Source: Anaerolineae bacterium
GTDB taxonomy: Bacteria; Chloroflexota; Anaerolineae; Aggregatilineales; Phototrophicaceae
DNA: 64,000 nucleotides
Assembly: GCA_016789005.1 (NCBI GenBank)
Contig: JAEURA010000334.1
Location: forward strand, 1-64,000
Reading direction: 5' to 3'
Of the stretch, positions 26,418-36,058 are shown one piece after another; within the stretch, counting starts at the first letter, position 1, and each line of letters starts with the position of its first letter. The position numbers and the translations under genes were made by a program. The notes beneath the pieces are model-generated. The model did not search any database and was not told where the DNA came from. It saw only the letters and a program-made list of their open reading frames with translations.

Positions 26418-27638
26418 TTACAGCGGCAGGGTGAAGCTGAAGCGGCTGCCCTCACCGTCGCGGCTGACAACGCCGATCTGCCCGCCGTGCAGGGCGATGA
26501 TGCGCTTGCAGATCGACAGCCCCAAACCGGTGCTGGTCTCGTTCCCGGTGGGCTGTGTGCTGACCCGCTGGAATTCGCCGAACACCTTGTCGATCTCGTC
26601 TTCGCGGATGCCCAAGCCCTGATCCTGCACCGAGAACACGATCTCGCTGCCTCTTCGGACCACGCTTAGCGTCACCTGCGTGTCGCTGTGGGAGAACTTG
26701 AAGGCGTTGCTGAGCAGGTTGTTCAGCACCTGTTCAATACGCAGCGGGTCGAACGACGCCAGCGGCAGACCCGGCTCGATCTCCGTCACCAGGGCGATGC
26801 CTTTGGGGTTTCCGATAAAGCGGTTCAGCCGCGCTACACGCTCCACAAAACCGACGATCTCGGTGGGCTGCGGGCGCAGAGTCAGCTTGCCCGATTCAAT
26901 CACTGTGATGTCCAGGATGTCGTCGAGCAGGTGGAGCATCTGGCTCAGGGTCTCACGGATGATCTGAACGAACTGGCGGGTATCCTCCTGGCTGGCTCTG
27001 GGATGCGCCAGCAAATCGGTGAACCCCTGAATGATGGTGATCGGCGTGCGCAGATCGTGCGCCGCCATGCCGAGAAAAGCGTCTTTCTGCCCGTTCAGCA
27101 CCTTGAGTCGTTCATTCATTTCGGCGAGTTCGTTGGTGCGTTCGGCGACCCGCCGCTCCAGCTGAGCATTCGTATCGCGAAGCTCTTTGACCAACCGCCG
27201 GTTCTGGATGATCAGCGCGCAGCGCTGGAAGGCTTCGCGGACGATAGTGTCCAGTTCGACCGGGTCCCAGGGTTTGGGGATGTAGCGGAAGATATTGCCG
27301 TCGTTGATCGCCGCTATCACTGCCTGAACGTCGGCATAGCCGGTGAGCAGCAGCCTCATCGCATCGGGGAATTCCGTCTTGATCTTGCCGAAGAATTCCG
27401 CGCCGCTGATCCCCGGCATGCGCTGGTCGCTGATGATCACGTGGATCGGCACTTCGGTCATGATGCGATAACCTTCCTCTGCGCCATGGGCAAGGAAGAT
27501 CTGATAGTCGCGCCTGAACTGACGCTGAAGCGCCCTGAGGATTTCATCTTCATCGTCGACGATCAGCAGGTTGCAGCTGCCGCCCAGGGCTGCCTTGAAA
27601 TCGACTGTAGAGCCGTCGAGCAGCATCGGTTCCATCAC
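26418..27638 (-). CDS. Receiver-histidine kinase hybrid (REC-coiled coil-HisKA-HATPase)
   Basis: 406 residues. Receiver domain about 22-140: IVDDED, phosphoacceptor Asp71 in SDQRMPG, Thr99 in LLLTGY, Lys122 in IPKPWDP; the last motif is typical of receiver domains of the RpfG/HD-GYP type. A coiled coil (about 145-180) leads to HisKA with MAAHDLRTP (His194) and the ATPase boxes NNLLSNAFKFS, DQGLGI and GLGLSICKRI. The ATG lies within the last 4 bases of the LOV kinase gene, so the pair is translationally coupled. Expected flow: LOV kinase phosphorylates Asp71, which controls this kinase. No DNA-binding output is in the operon. Confidence 0.9.
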   Translation of the reverse strand: MMEPMLLDGSTVDFKAALGGSCNLLIVDDEDEILRALQRQFRRDYQIFLAHGAEEGYRIMTEVPIHVIISDQRMPGISGAEFFGKIKTEFPDAMRLLLTGYADVQAVIAAINDGNIFRYIPKPWDPVELDTIVREAFQRCALIIQNRRLVKELRDTNAQLERRVAERTNELAEMNERLKVLNGQKDAFLGMAAHDLRTPITIIQGFTDLLAHPRASQEDTRQFVQIIRETLSQMLHLLDDILDITVIESGKLTLRPQPTEIVGFVERVARLNRFIGNPKGIALVTEIEPGLPLASFDPLRIEQVLNNLLSNAFKFSHSDTQVTLSVVRRGSEIVFSVQDQGLGIREDEIDKVFGEFQRVSTQPTGNETSTGLGLSICKRIIALHGGQIGVVSRDGEGSRFSFTLPL

Positions 27639-28903
27639 GCGCCTGTCCCTTTCGGAAGCGTAATTGTAAAGGTTGTGCCCATACCGGGAGTCGAATCGAC
27701 GGTGATCGTCCCCCCGTGATGTTCGGTGATGATCTGATAGGCAATAGCTAACCCCAGCCCCGTCCCTTTGCCCACCGGCTTGGTGGTGAAGAACGGCTCG
27801 AAGATGTGGGGCAGGACTTCCGGCGCGATACCTGTGCCGGTGTCGGAAAAGCGTATCATGACGTGATCGCCCTGATCGCGCGCTGTGATCGTCAGGGTGC
27901 CCTCATTGGGAATCGCCTGCGCGGCGTTCATGATGATATTCAGGAAGACCTGATTCAGCGCTGCCGGGTAACACATGATCGGCGCAAGGTCTTCAAGGTC
28001 GAAGAGGATCTGGACTCTGCCGCGCAGCTCAACGCCCGCCAGCAGCACCGTGCTTTCCAGGTTTTCTTTCAAATCGGTCAGTTTTCGCTCGGCTTCGTCG
28101 AGTCGGGAGAAGGTGCGCAGCCCATCGACGATCTTCTTGACTCTGCCCAGCCCGCCCAGGGAGGCTTTCAGGAGATCAGCGATGTCTTCCTGGATGAAAT
28201 CGAGATCGGCATCGGTGCGGATGGCGTGGATGAGCGCCTGGTCGGCGGTTCCGGCAGCCGCCAGCGTTTCCAGGCGGCTGTAGGCGCTGAAAATGTCCTC
28301 TACAGTGCGCTGGAGGCTGTGCACGTTGCTGGTGACGAATGCCAGCGGGTTATTGATCTCATGGGCGACTCCGGCAACCAGCTGACCCAGGGCGCTCATC
28401 TTCTCCGAATGGACCAGCATCGCCTGAGTATGGCGCAGCTGCGCCAGCGCCTTCTCCAGCGAGTCGCGTTCGCGGCGCAGCGCCTCTTCCGCTTCCACGC
28501 GCCGGGTGACATCGGTCTGGATGCCGACAAAATGTGTGAGACGTCCCTGGTCGTCGAAGACGGGTGAGGTGAACAGTTCATTCCAGAAGGGCGTGCCGTC
28601 CTTGCGGTAGTTGCGCAGGACGATGGTGCAGTCCTGCGCGCCGCGCAGGGCGCTGCGCAGCAGGGGTAGATTTTCCTGGTCCCGGTCCTCGCGCTGCAAA
28701 AAACGGCAGTTGCGCCCCAGAGTGTCTGTGGGACTGTAGCCGGTGATGCGGGTGAACCCCTCATTAATGTAGATCAGCGGAAGTTCAGGATCGACGGCGT
28801 CGGCGATGGTGATGCCACAGCTCGAAGCGCTCATCGCCCGATCGTGAAGCTGCAACTCCGCCCGGACACGCTGGATCAATCCGCTGTCAGAACTGGTAGT
28901 CAT
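27635..28903 (-). CDS. LOV-domain (blue-light) sensor histidine kinase
   Basis: 422 residues. Residues about 20-135 form a LOV/PAS domain with the flavin-adduct motif GRNCRFLQ (63-70, Cys66), Asn98 and Asn108 in [11 protein letters not shown], and Gln129 in FVGIQTDVT; all canonical FMN-binding residues of LOV photoreceptors are kept. A coiled coil follows, then HisKA with [11 protein letters not shown] (His181) and HATPase motifs [15 protein letters not shown] and [10 protein letters not shown]. Blue light should form a Cys66-flavin adduct and change kinase activity. It has no membrane segment. It is coupled by a 4-nt overlap to the REC-kinase gene. The ribosome site is weak. Confidence 0.92.
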   Translation of the reverse strand: MTTSSDSGLIQRVRAELQLHDRAMSASSCGITIADAVDPELPLIYINEGFTRITGYSPTDTLGRNCRFLQREDRDQENLPLLRSALRGAQDCTIVLRNYRKDGTPFWNELFTSPVFDDQGRLTHFVGIQTDVTRRVEAEEALRRERDSLEKALAQLRHTQAMLVHSEKMSALGQLVAGVAHEINNPLAFVTSNVHSLQRTVEDIFSAYSRLETLAAAGTADQALIHAIRTDADLDFIQEDIADLLKASLGGLGRVKKIVDGLRTFSRLDEAERKLTDLKENLESTVLLAGVELRGRVQILFDLEDLAPIMCYPAALNQVFLNIIMNAAQAIPNEGTLTITARDQGDHVMIRFSDTGTGIAPEVLPHIFEPFFTTKPVGKGTGLGLAIAYQIITEHHGGTITVDSTPGMGTTFTITLPKGTGA

Positions 28904-28950
28904 TACGGATACGCTGCGAACCCACCTCTCATGGTCGATGCGGACTAGAT

Positions 28951-28993
28951 ATTATCATAACCGGGCGGACTGTCGAGGATTTCGTCCGCCCGG
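28951..28993 (-). terminator. Terminator of the beta-propeller gene
   Basis: CCGGGCGGAC (28,961-28,970) and GTCCGCCCGG (28,984-28,993) form a perfect 10-bp stem; on the minus strand TTATGATAATA follows. It separates the beta-propeller gene from the LOV kinase gene, whose promoter must lie in the same AT-rich stretch. Confidence 0.7.
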
Positions 28994-29031
28994 CGATTAG
29001 CAGGATGTGGCAGCCGCCTGGGATCGACCTC

Positions 29032-30549
29032 TCAGGTGACGGAGATGTCGGCGACGATCACCCAGCCCTGCTGGATCGTCCCCGCGCCGATGCGCAGCAT
29101 TAGCTGTCCATCTACGCGGCGGTTGCAGCGCGCCGTGAAGATGCCGTCGCCTGCCGCCGCGTCTGGGGCGACGGCGTCGTCGTGCAAGCCGCCGCTGCAC
29201 TTGACCGGACGCGCGGCTTCATCGGTGATGATGACGCCATCCTGAACTGCATCCAGAGACATCATCCTGACCGGTCCTTCCGTTGTGACCGTGATAGTAA
29301 ACGTCTCCGCTGTTTCCACCTCGACCGCGATGTCGATGATGCCGATGGGCGCTTCGGCGAGGACCTGAGGGTCGTTGATCGCGCCGACGTACAGCGCTTC
29401 GTTAGCGAGGGTGAAGGCGAGTCGGCTGCCATCGCGGCTGAGGCTCAGATTGCTGAGCGCCGCCATCCGGATAGGCGTCCCCCAGTTAGGGAACAGCATG
29501 AGGACCTCCTCGCCAGTTACAGCGGCGATCTGCGACAGATCGAGCAGGACGCGCGTGCCGTCTCCGGTCAGACTCGGTTCCGCCAGGTTGAAGTTCTGCA
29601 TCGCAAGCAGGTGCAGAGGACCTGCGCCGTCGGTATCGCTGGCGACCCAGCGGCGCACGCCGCTGGTGAGCGATTCCTCGAAGACTTCGGCGTTGAAGAC
29701 GATGGTTCCGCCATCTGGGCTGATCGACGGCGCGCCGATGATCCTGCCGAGCGGCAGCCCATCGGTAATGTAGCGGTAGCCAGCGCCAGAGAGGATGACC
29801 ATCTCATCGTGATCGACGCCGATCAACTGTCCTGTGGCGGGGTCTTCGACGAAGTAGCCGCTGATCAGCGCCGCCAGCGTTCCGCCATCTGCAGAAACCC
29901 GAATGTCCTGCACCGTCCAGACCGACTTGCAGTGATCCACCGCCGGGCAGGGGATGTCGGCGTTATCGACCATGCGCATCGGCGCGGTCAGCGCTGCAGG
30001 CATCTCGTAGATGTCGTCCTGATTAGGTCCCAGTCCGACCACAAAGTACAGCCATGCTCCGTCTGCCGTCACTTCCAGGCTGTGTATCTTTGGGATTTCC
30101 GCGGTGGCAGCATACAGCAGCCCGGCGCCGTCTTCAGCCGCTGCCCAGATGCTCTCGCCGCCGCTGGGGATGAAGACGACCTGACGCCCGCCGACGGCGA
30201 ACTCCCACAAGTCGCCCAGGGCGGGATCAAGCGCGATGGACGTCAGTCCGCTGCCGTCGAAATCGGAGAAGTAGAGGGTGCTCGCCGGGCGCTGGTAGCT
30301 GCTCCAGGCGAGCCAGTCGCCGTCCAGGTTCAGACGGGCGTGATGGATGTTGGACGATAAGACCGCCCCGGTCGCCTCGGCAGCTTCCCGAAGGGAGGTT
30401 GCGACCAGGCGGTAGACGCCGAAATAAGCGGCATGGGTGAACGGAGTCGTCGTTTCCTGGGACGACACTGCGCCGGGGATGAAGGTACAGTACAGTACGG
30501 CAATGGAAATCGAGATGGCGCGAAGCAGGTACGAGTTGCGACGTTTCAT
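29032..30549 (-). CDS. Secreted TolB-like beta-propeller protein
   Basis: 505 residues from ATG 30,549, chosen for GGAGG 8 nt upstream. An N-terminal signal peptide (KRRNSYLLRAISISIAVLYC) is followed by repeated blade motifs: SSNIHHARLNLDGDWLAW, TLYFSDFDGSG, ISPDGGTIVFNAE, LTGDGTRVLLDL, LSRDGSRLAF. These are PD40/TolB-type blades. The last 100 residues form a separate beta domain with an aspartate-rich DAAAGDGIFTAR loop, which resembles calcium-binding extracellular modules. It is probably secreted or periplasm-facing. Function unknown. Confidence 0.7.
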   Translation of the reverse strand: MKRRNSYLLRAISISIAVLYCTFIPGAVSSQETTTPFTHAAYFGVYRLVATSLREAAEATGAVLSSNIHHARLNLDGDWLAWSSYQRPASTLYFSDFDGSGLTSIALDPALGDLWEFAVGGRQVVFIPSGGESIWAAAEDGAGLLYAATAEIPKIHSLEVTADGAWLYFVVGLGPNQDDIYEMPAALTAPMRMVDNADIPCPAVDHCKSVWTVQDIRVSADGGTLAALISGYFVEDPATGQLIGVDHDEMVILSGAGYRYITDGLPLGRIIGAPSISPDGGTIVFNAEVFEESLTSGVRRWVASDTDGAGPLHLLAMQNFNLAEPSLTGDGTRVLLDLSQIAAVTGEEVLMLFPNWGTPIRMAALSNLSLSRDGSRLAFTLANEALYVGAINDPQVLAEAPIGIIDIAVEVETAETFTITVTTEGPVRMMSLDAVQDGVIITDEAARPVKCSGGLHDDAVAPDAAAGDGIFTARCNRRVDGQLMLRIGAGTIQQGWVIVADISVT

Positions 30550-30796
30550 GGGGTTTTCCTCCACTCATGGCGCGGCGAATTGACGCAAGGAGATGAACGC
30601 CCCCAGCCTGATCGTATGGCGCAGTCGGCGACGCTTCAAGCACCATCTCGGTCTTTACAGTCACGACAACGAGGTTTGGAAAATGTGACTTTTGACACTG
30701 CGGCAGGGCAGCGAATACGTTCTACTTATCAAGACTCTGAAGGTTATTTGCCTTCAGGAGTGGCAGGGAAGGCGGCAAACAGCGAGGAGCGCATCA

Positions 30797-31948
30797 ATGA
30801 CGGTATCGATCTGGCAGGCGGATGGCAGTCAGCCGGTTCGCGAGGTCGACTTTCTGGTGATCGGCGCGGGACTGGCAGGCGCGGCGGCAGGGTATTTCGC
30901 TGCACAAGCCGGGCGTACGGTTGTCATCACTGAGTCGCGCAGCCCGGGGCTGGGAGCGAGCAGCCGCAACGCCGGTTTCATGATCACCGGTCTGGATACC
31001 TATTATCACCACGCCATCGAGCGCTACGGGCACGCACGCACCCGCGAATTGTGGACGCTTTCCAAACACACCCTGAACCTGTGGCGGCGCTTCATCGCGG
31101 CGGCGGACGTGCCGTTTCGGCAGACGGGGTCGATGCTGCTGGCGGAAAGCCGTGAAGAGGCGTCAGACCTGGAAGCTGCTGCCAGGGCAATGGCGGCGGA
31201 TGGCATCGACTGCATCTTTCACCCTGGTGACCCGCTGGGACGCGGCTACCACGCGGCAATCGAGCAGCCGTCCGACGGTATGGTTCAGCCCTACGATCTG
31301 GTGCAGGCGGTCATCGCGGCGAGCGGCGCGGAGATCGTCGGCGATAACGAAGTGTATCGCATCGACCAGCCCACCGCAGATGTCGTGATCGTCCGCACGC
31401 GCCAGGTGACGTTTCAGGCGCGCTACGTCATCATCTGCACCAACGCCTATTCGGGATCGCTGCATCCGTTCTTCATCGACAAAGTGATCCCGACCCGCGC
31501 GCAGTGCCTTGTCACCGAACCCCTGCCGGAACCGGTCCTGAATACCTGCGGCTACAGCGATTATGGCTACATGTACTACCGAATGACCTTTGACAACCGC
31601 CTGCTGATCGGCGGCGGGCGCAAGCGGAACAAGGCGCTGGAGGGCAACACCACCGACGACCGTACCAGTGATCCTGTGCAGGGTGTGCTGGATGCCTATC
31701 TGCGCACGCGCTTCCCGGAAGTCGCCGCGCCGGTGGATCGACGGTGGTCGGGGATCATGGGCTTCAGCGCCGATGGTGTGCCGCTGGTGGGGACGCTTCC
31801 GGGTATGCCCAGCGTTGGTTTTGCCGTCGGTTTCACCGGACATGGGCTGTCATTTGGCGCGGGCACGGCGGAGCGGGCGGTCGATCATCTGCTGACAGGC
31901 GCGCATCCTGGCGCGCTTCATGTCGGACGTTTGCCCTGGGACGTCTGA
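30797..31948 (+). CDS. FAD-dependent amine/amino-acid oxidoreductase (DAO family)
   Basis: 383 residues from ATG 30,797 with GAGGAG 8 nt upstream. The FAD dinucleotide motif DFLVIGAGLAGAAAGYFAA (about 18-36) and GLGASSRNAGFM (substrate and FAD contact) are typical of PuuB/DadA-like oxidases, as is the C-terminal GIMGFSADGVPLVG followed by GFTGHGLSFGAG. The protein has no CxxC electron-transfer motif. PuuB oxidises gamma-glutamylputrescine; glycine and sarcosine oxidases are close alternatives. A TTGACA at 30,692-30,697 could be its -35, but the -10 is weak. Substrate not determinable. Confidence 0.82.
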   Translation: MTVSIWQADGSQPVREVDFLVIGAGLAGAAAGYFAAQAGRTVVITESRSPGLGASSRNAGFMITGLDTYYHHAIERYGHARTRELWTLSKHTLNLWRRFIAAADVPFRQTGSMLLAESREEASDLEAAARAMAADGIDCIFHPGDPLGRGYHAAIEQPSDGMVQPYDLVQAVIAASGAEIVGDNEVYRIDQPTADVVIVRTRQVTFQARYVIICTNAYSGSLHPFFIDKVIPTRAQCLVTEPLPEPVLNTCGYSDYGYMYYRMTFDNRLLIGGGRKRNKALEGNTTDDRTSDPVQGVLDAYLRTRFPEVAAPVDRRWSGIMGFSADGVPLVGTLPGMPSVGFAVGFTGHGLSFGAGTAERAVDHLLTGAHPGALHVGRLPWDV

Positions 31949-31957
31949 TAAGTTGAG

Positions 31958-31986
31958 TTGGAAAGTTTTTTGTAACAGAGTATGAT
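31958..31986 (+). promoter_or_regulatory. Probable promoter of the small membrane protein/STAND regulator unit
   Basis: TTGGAA (31,958-31,963), 17-bp spacer, TATGAT (31,981-31,986), in a short AT-rich patch. The first start codon is 32,037. Confidence 0.6.
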
Positions 31987-32036
31987 TCTGTCGATATTTA
32001 GTAATAGAATCAGGAAGCTGCGCAGAGGACTCAACC

Positions 32037-32261
32037 GTGATGGATCAACACTACGAAGAATGGAGCACGAATGCGCCGCGTGGCTTGCTGCTGGTGGGCG
32101 CGGGTGTGACCGTTGTGGGTCATGCCGTCGTGTTGAAAGCGCGCAAAAAAGGCGGCTGGTTCTGGTTTGGATTGATCGGGCTGGTCCTGCTGAATGCCGG
32201 TTTGTCGGTATTTGGTGAAGCGATCAAGCATCGCACCCTGTACGAGCAAAAACTGGGATAG
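32037..32261 (+). CDS. Small two-helix membrane protein, 74 residues
   Basis: GTG 32,037 (or ATG 32,040) with AGAGGA upstream. Two hydrophobic helices (about 17-33 and 41-59) flank a basic loop (KARKKGG). No family is recognised. It sits 73 bp before the large STAND regulator and shares the promoter at 31,958, so it may be a membrane partner of that regulator; that is inference only. Confidence 0.55.
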   Translation: MMDQHYEEWSTNAPRGLLLVGAGVTVVGHAVVLKARKKGGWFWFGLIGLVLLNAGLSVFGEAIKHRTLYEQKLG

Positions 32262-32334
32262 GAAATGGGGACGGCGGCGACGATCACAGCCGCACAGCAT
32301 TAGAGACGCTGAGCGAGGTAAGGCGGATGCATCG

Positions 32335-35300
32335 ATGATACCGGATATTGTGCAGCGCATCACCGGGCGAGGATCTCCCAATCTCATCGAGCGCCCACGC
32401 CTGCTCGAACAGCTCGACCATGTCCTGGAGCACCGGCTCACCTTCATCTGTGCGCCGCCAGGATATGGCAAGACCACGCTCGCCCTGCAATTCGCCGCGC
32501 AAACCCACGCCAGAGTCGTCTGGCACGTGGCGGACGAGACCCAGCGCGATGTCTACAACCTGCATTTTCAGGCGCTCGCTGCCCTGGGCGAGACCTTTGC
32601 CGATGTGTCGGTCCGGGAGCCGATCCCTGGGCTTTCTATCGTCGAACTGACCAACAGCCTGAGCGATTATCTGCGTGCGCAGGGTGGGCGCGACATCATT
32701 TACTTCATCGATGACGCGCATCATCTGCACGGCTCGCAGGCGGCGGAGACGTGGTTGTCGTCGCTCATCACCGCGCTTCCGCGTCACTGCCACCTGGTCC
32801 TGATCAGCCGCGTCGTGCTGGACGTGATCGGTCCGGAAATGATCGCCCGGCACGAGGTGCTGCCGCTGGGCGCTCAATCGCTGCGCTTTGTCCCCGACGA
32901 AGTGGAACATCTGGCGCAGGCGGTGGGCGGCGTTCCACTGGCGGCGCGCCGCGATGTCGAGGCGCTCGTCCGGCGGATGGAGGGTTGGCCCACGGGGCTG
33001 ATGCTGGCATTCCAACCGCTGAATGCTGAATTCACCGACAGCACGATTTTCGGCGTCGGGTCGCCGGAGACGCTGTTCGACGCGCTGGCGCGCAACATGG
33101 TCGGCGCGCAGACCCCGATGATCCGCGATTTTCTGCTGGCATCTTCGACGGTGTCGCGCATGCAGCCTGAACTGCTGATCGAAGCGCTGCGCCTGCCGAA
33201 TGCGATGGCGCTGCTGCAAGAGGTCGTGGATCGCAATCTGTTCGTCATGCCGGTTCCAGGCGGCATGATGTATCACGGACTCTTCCGCGAATACCTTCAG
33301 CGCGAATACCTCCAGCGCGATCCTGACCAATTTCGAACGCACCATATCGAGTCGGCACGCTGGTACGAAGATCACCACTTCGTCGACGACGCGGTCCAGC
33401 AGTATATCGCCGGCGGGTGTTTTGACGATGCCGTCCGGCTGATCGAGCTTTACGCGCGAACCTACTATGATCAGGGGAAGATGGAGACGCTTCAGCGCTG
33501 GAACGCCGACCTGACGCAGCACGGTGTATTCTGCGGATGGCTGCTGTATCTGTGCGCAGTCCTCGATGTCGAGCGCCTGGAATACGATCAGGCGAGGGCG
33601 AACCTGCACCAGGCGGAGCGCCGTTTCGAAGAACAGGGGAATGTGGAAGGGGTGGCGCGCGTTATGCTGCTGCGCGGTCATCTCGACATGCAGCGCGGTG
33701 AGCATCTGACGGCGATTCGCAGCGCCGAGACCGTTTTCGCGCAGACGGGCGATCTGCCGCATCTGAACGCGGCGGCGCTGCGCCTGATGGGTTTTGCCAA
33801 GCTGCGTCTGGGTCTTGCCGACGAGGCGCTGCACGATCTTGAGGCGGCGCGACCGCTCTACGAAGCCCACAGCGATCGATTCGCCCTGACCAAGCTGCTG
33901 ATGGATCTCGACGTCGCTTACCGTCAGGTGGGGCGCATCCAGGATGCGGCAGATTGTCTTCAGACGGTGGTGGCGCTGCGCCGCGAACTCGGCGGACAGG
34001 TGGCGCTGGCGCAGGCGCTGAACAACCTGGGACACTTCCTCTATTTATGTGGTGATTTCGACGAAGCGCAGAATCACATCCAGGAAGGGCTGCGTATCGC
34101 CGCCCGCACAGACCGGCGTATCGAGGCGTATCTTTCCTGGACGTATGCCGATCTCCAGCGGGACCGGGGCGCGTTCGAGGAGGCGGTCAGTCTGTACAAC
34201 CGCGCTATAGAACTCGCCGGGAGCAGCGAGCCGTACATCCGGGTCAACGTTCTGATCGGGCTGTCGTGGCTGCGGCGCTGGCAGGATCAGATCGATGATG
34301 CCGAACAGCTGCTTGTAGAAGCCGAAGCCATTGCCACAGCGCACGACCTCCATCTGGAAGTCACGGTTGCCAGAGTGTCGCGCTGCGCCGTGATGGCGCA
34401 GACCGCGCGCAGCAAAGAGGCGCTTGGCGAAATCGCCAGTCACCTGGACCGACTGCGCACACTTCAGGCTCCGGCGGAACTGGCGCATGCTCTGGCGGTA
34501 CACGCCCAGGTCTGCTTGGTTAGCGGTGAGATCGCCGCTGCCGACAGCGCGCTGAGTGCGATCGTCAGGTCTATCGACGCGAAACAGATGGTCCAGACGG
34601 CGATTGCCGAACTGGCTTTCTCCTCGCTGGCTGCGGCGCATTTCGCCAATGCCGGCGCTCGCTTTACGGCACTCACCCAGGCGGTGCGCAGACTGCGCAA
34701 GGCTCAGATTCATCCCGCCAATATCATCACGCTGAACGATCAGCGTGAAAACGGCGGAATCCGCACGTACAGCCTGCGCGTTCAGACGATGGGCAAAGAA
34801 ATCTTCGAACGCGACAGCACTCTGGTGCTGGCGACGGAGTGGCGGTCGGCGGCGGCGCGCGAAATCTTCCTTTACCTGCTGTTCGAAGGGGCGCGGCGGC
34901 GTGAAGACATCTGCCTGGAATTCTGGCCCGACAAGTCGGAGGACAAAGCGCGCGCGCTGTTCCATGCCACCGTCCACCGTGCCCGGCAGGCAGTCGGCAC
35001 GAACGTGATCGTGCATCAGGATGAAGTGTACGGCATCAACCCGGATGTCGATTTGTGGTCAGACGCGCACGTTTTCGAGCGGACCGTGAAAGAAGCGCGT
35101 GGCAAGCCGCTGCGCGAACTCAATACGGCAGAACTGTGGCGGCGCGCCATTGGGCTGTATCAGGGGGAGTTCCTGCCTGGCTTATACTCGAACTGGATCG
35201 AAGAAACTCGCGAACGCCTCAACGATTTGTATCTGGAAGCGCTGATCACGGCGGGCGAGTGCGCTCAGATGCGCGCCGACTTCAGCGAGGCGGCGAAGAT

Positions 35301-35493
35301 GTTTCAGCAGGCGCTGAAGATCGACCCTCTGCGCGAGGAAGTCCATCGTAGTCTGATGATCGCCTATCGGGCGCTTGGTCAGAAACAGAAGATCAAGACC
35401 CACTATGAAAAGGTGCAGCGCATCTTCCTTGAAGAGCTCGGGGCGGAACCGGCTCAAGAGACGGTGCAGCTCGTCGCAAACCTGTTGAACTGA
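32335..35493 (+). CDS. STAND ATPase-TPR regulator with C-terminal winged helix and BTAD domain
   Basis: 1052 residues from ATG 32,335 (AGGTAAGG upstream). The N-terminal MalT-like ATPase has Walker A PPGYGKTTL (41-49) and Walker B IIYFIDDAHH (121-130). TPR-like helical repeats fill about 400-790. A winged-helix domain (about 808-900, REIFLYLLFEGARRREDICLE-type) precedes a bacterial transcriptional activator domain (BTAD, about 905-1045, with WRRAIGLYQGEFLPGL). In actinobacterial SARPs the winged helix and BTAD are at the N-terminus; here they are at the far end. STAND proteins switch on when a ligand binds and ATP is loaded. It precedes DUF2277 and the peptide/NHLP-like group, which are possible targets. 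Confidence 0.9.
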   Translation: MIPDIVQRITGRGSPNLIERPRLLEQLDHVLEHRLTFICAPPGYGKTTLALQFAAQTHARVVWHVADETQRDVYNLHFQALAALGETFADVSVREPIPGLSIVELTNSLSDYLRAQGGRDIIYFIDDAHHLHGSQAAETWLSSLITALPRHCHLVLISRVVLDVIGPEMIARHEVLPLGAQSLRFVPDEVEHLAQAVGGVPLAARRDVEALVRRMEGWPTGLMLAFQPLNAEFTDSTIFGVGSPETLFDALARNMVGAQTPMIRDFLLASSTVSRMQPELLIEALRLPNAMALLQEVVDRNLFVMPVPGGMMYHGLFREYLQREYLQRDPDQFRTHHIESARWYEDHHFVDDAVQQYIAGGCFDDAVRLIELYARTYYDQGKMETLQRWNADLTQHGVFCGWLLYLCAVLDVERLEYDQARANLHQAERRFEEQGNVEGVARVMLLRGHLDMQRGEHLTAIRSAETVFAQTGDLPHLNAAALRLMGFAKLRLGLADEALHDLEAARPLYEAHSDRFALTKLLMDLDVAYRQVGRIQDAADCLQTVVALRRELGGQVALAQALNNLGHFLYLCGDFDEAQNHIQEGLRIAARTDRRIEAYLSWTYADLQRDRGAFEEAVSLYNRAIELAGSSEPYIRVNVLIGLSWLRRWQDQIDDAEQLLVEAEAIATAHDLHLEVTVARVSRCAVMAQTARSKEALGEIASHLDRLRTLQAPAELAHALAVHAQVCLVSGEIAAADSALSAIVRSIDAKQMVQTAIAELAFSSLAAAHFANAGARFTALTQAVRRLRKAQIHPANIITLNDQRENGGIRTYSLRVQTMGKEIFERDSTLVLATEWRSAAAREIFLYLLFEGARRREDICLEFWPDKSEDKARALFHATVHRARQAVGTNVIVHQDEVYGINPDVDLWSDAHVFERTVKEARGKPLRELNTAELWRRAIGLYQGEFLPGLYSNWIEETRERLNDLYLEALITAGECAQMRADFSEAAKMFQQALKIDPLREEVHRSLMIAYRALGQKQKIKTHYEKVQRIFLEELGAEPAQETVQLVANLLN

Positions 35494-35590
35494 TCTGCCG
35501 AAGGACTTGTAGCGAGCGCCTCACCGTCATTCGACGCGCGGCTGGCTTTGCTATACCCCGGAGCCGCCGATAGAAGCGAGAGAACAGACC

Positions 35591-35872
35591 ATGTGCAGAA
35601 ACATCAAGACCCTGTACAACTTCGAGCCGCCCGCCACTGAAGATGAGGTGCGCGCAGCCGCGCTACAATTCGTGCGCAAGCTGAGCGGCTTCAACAAGCC
35701 CTCGAAAGCGAATGAAGCGGCTTTTGCTGCGGCGGTCGAGGAGATCGCGGCGGCGGCGGGAAGGCTGCTGAATTCGCTGGAAACTCAGGCTGCGCCGAAA
35801 AGCCGCGCCGAAGAAACGGCGAAAGCTCAGGCGCGTTCCGCTCGGCGTTTCAGGATAGCTGGGCAACCATAG
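35591..35872 (+). CDS. DUF2277-family protein
   Basis: 93 residues. The N-terminal MCRNIKTLYNFEPPATEDEV and FVRKLSGFNKPSKANEAAF blocks are the conserved core of DUF2277, a small helical family with no known role found in many soil and sediment bacteria. The C-terminal 25 residues are a charged low-complexity tail. Start codon preceded by GAGAGAACAG. It lies 97 bp after the STAND regulator. Confidence 0.9.
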   Translation: MCRNIKTLYNFEPPATEDEVRAAALQFVRKLSGFNKPSKANEAAFAAAVEEIAAAAGRLLNSLETQAAPKSRAEETAKAQARSARRFRIAGQP

Positions 35873-36058
35873 ATTCGGGGGCGGGTGCGCACCCGTCAAC
35901 TCCTGTCTCCAGTCGGCACTGACTCCCCTTCACAGCGCAGCAACCCCGACAATTGAGCGCGCACAGACATTTTTTCGCTGGTAAGCGCCATGTTGAGTGG
36001 TCTCCGATACAGTACAGACATCAACGAATGAAGCATCTGTCTGATAAGGAGAACCATA

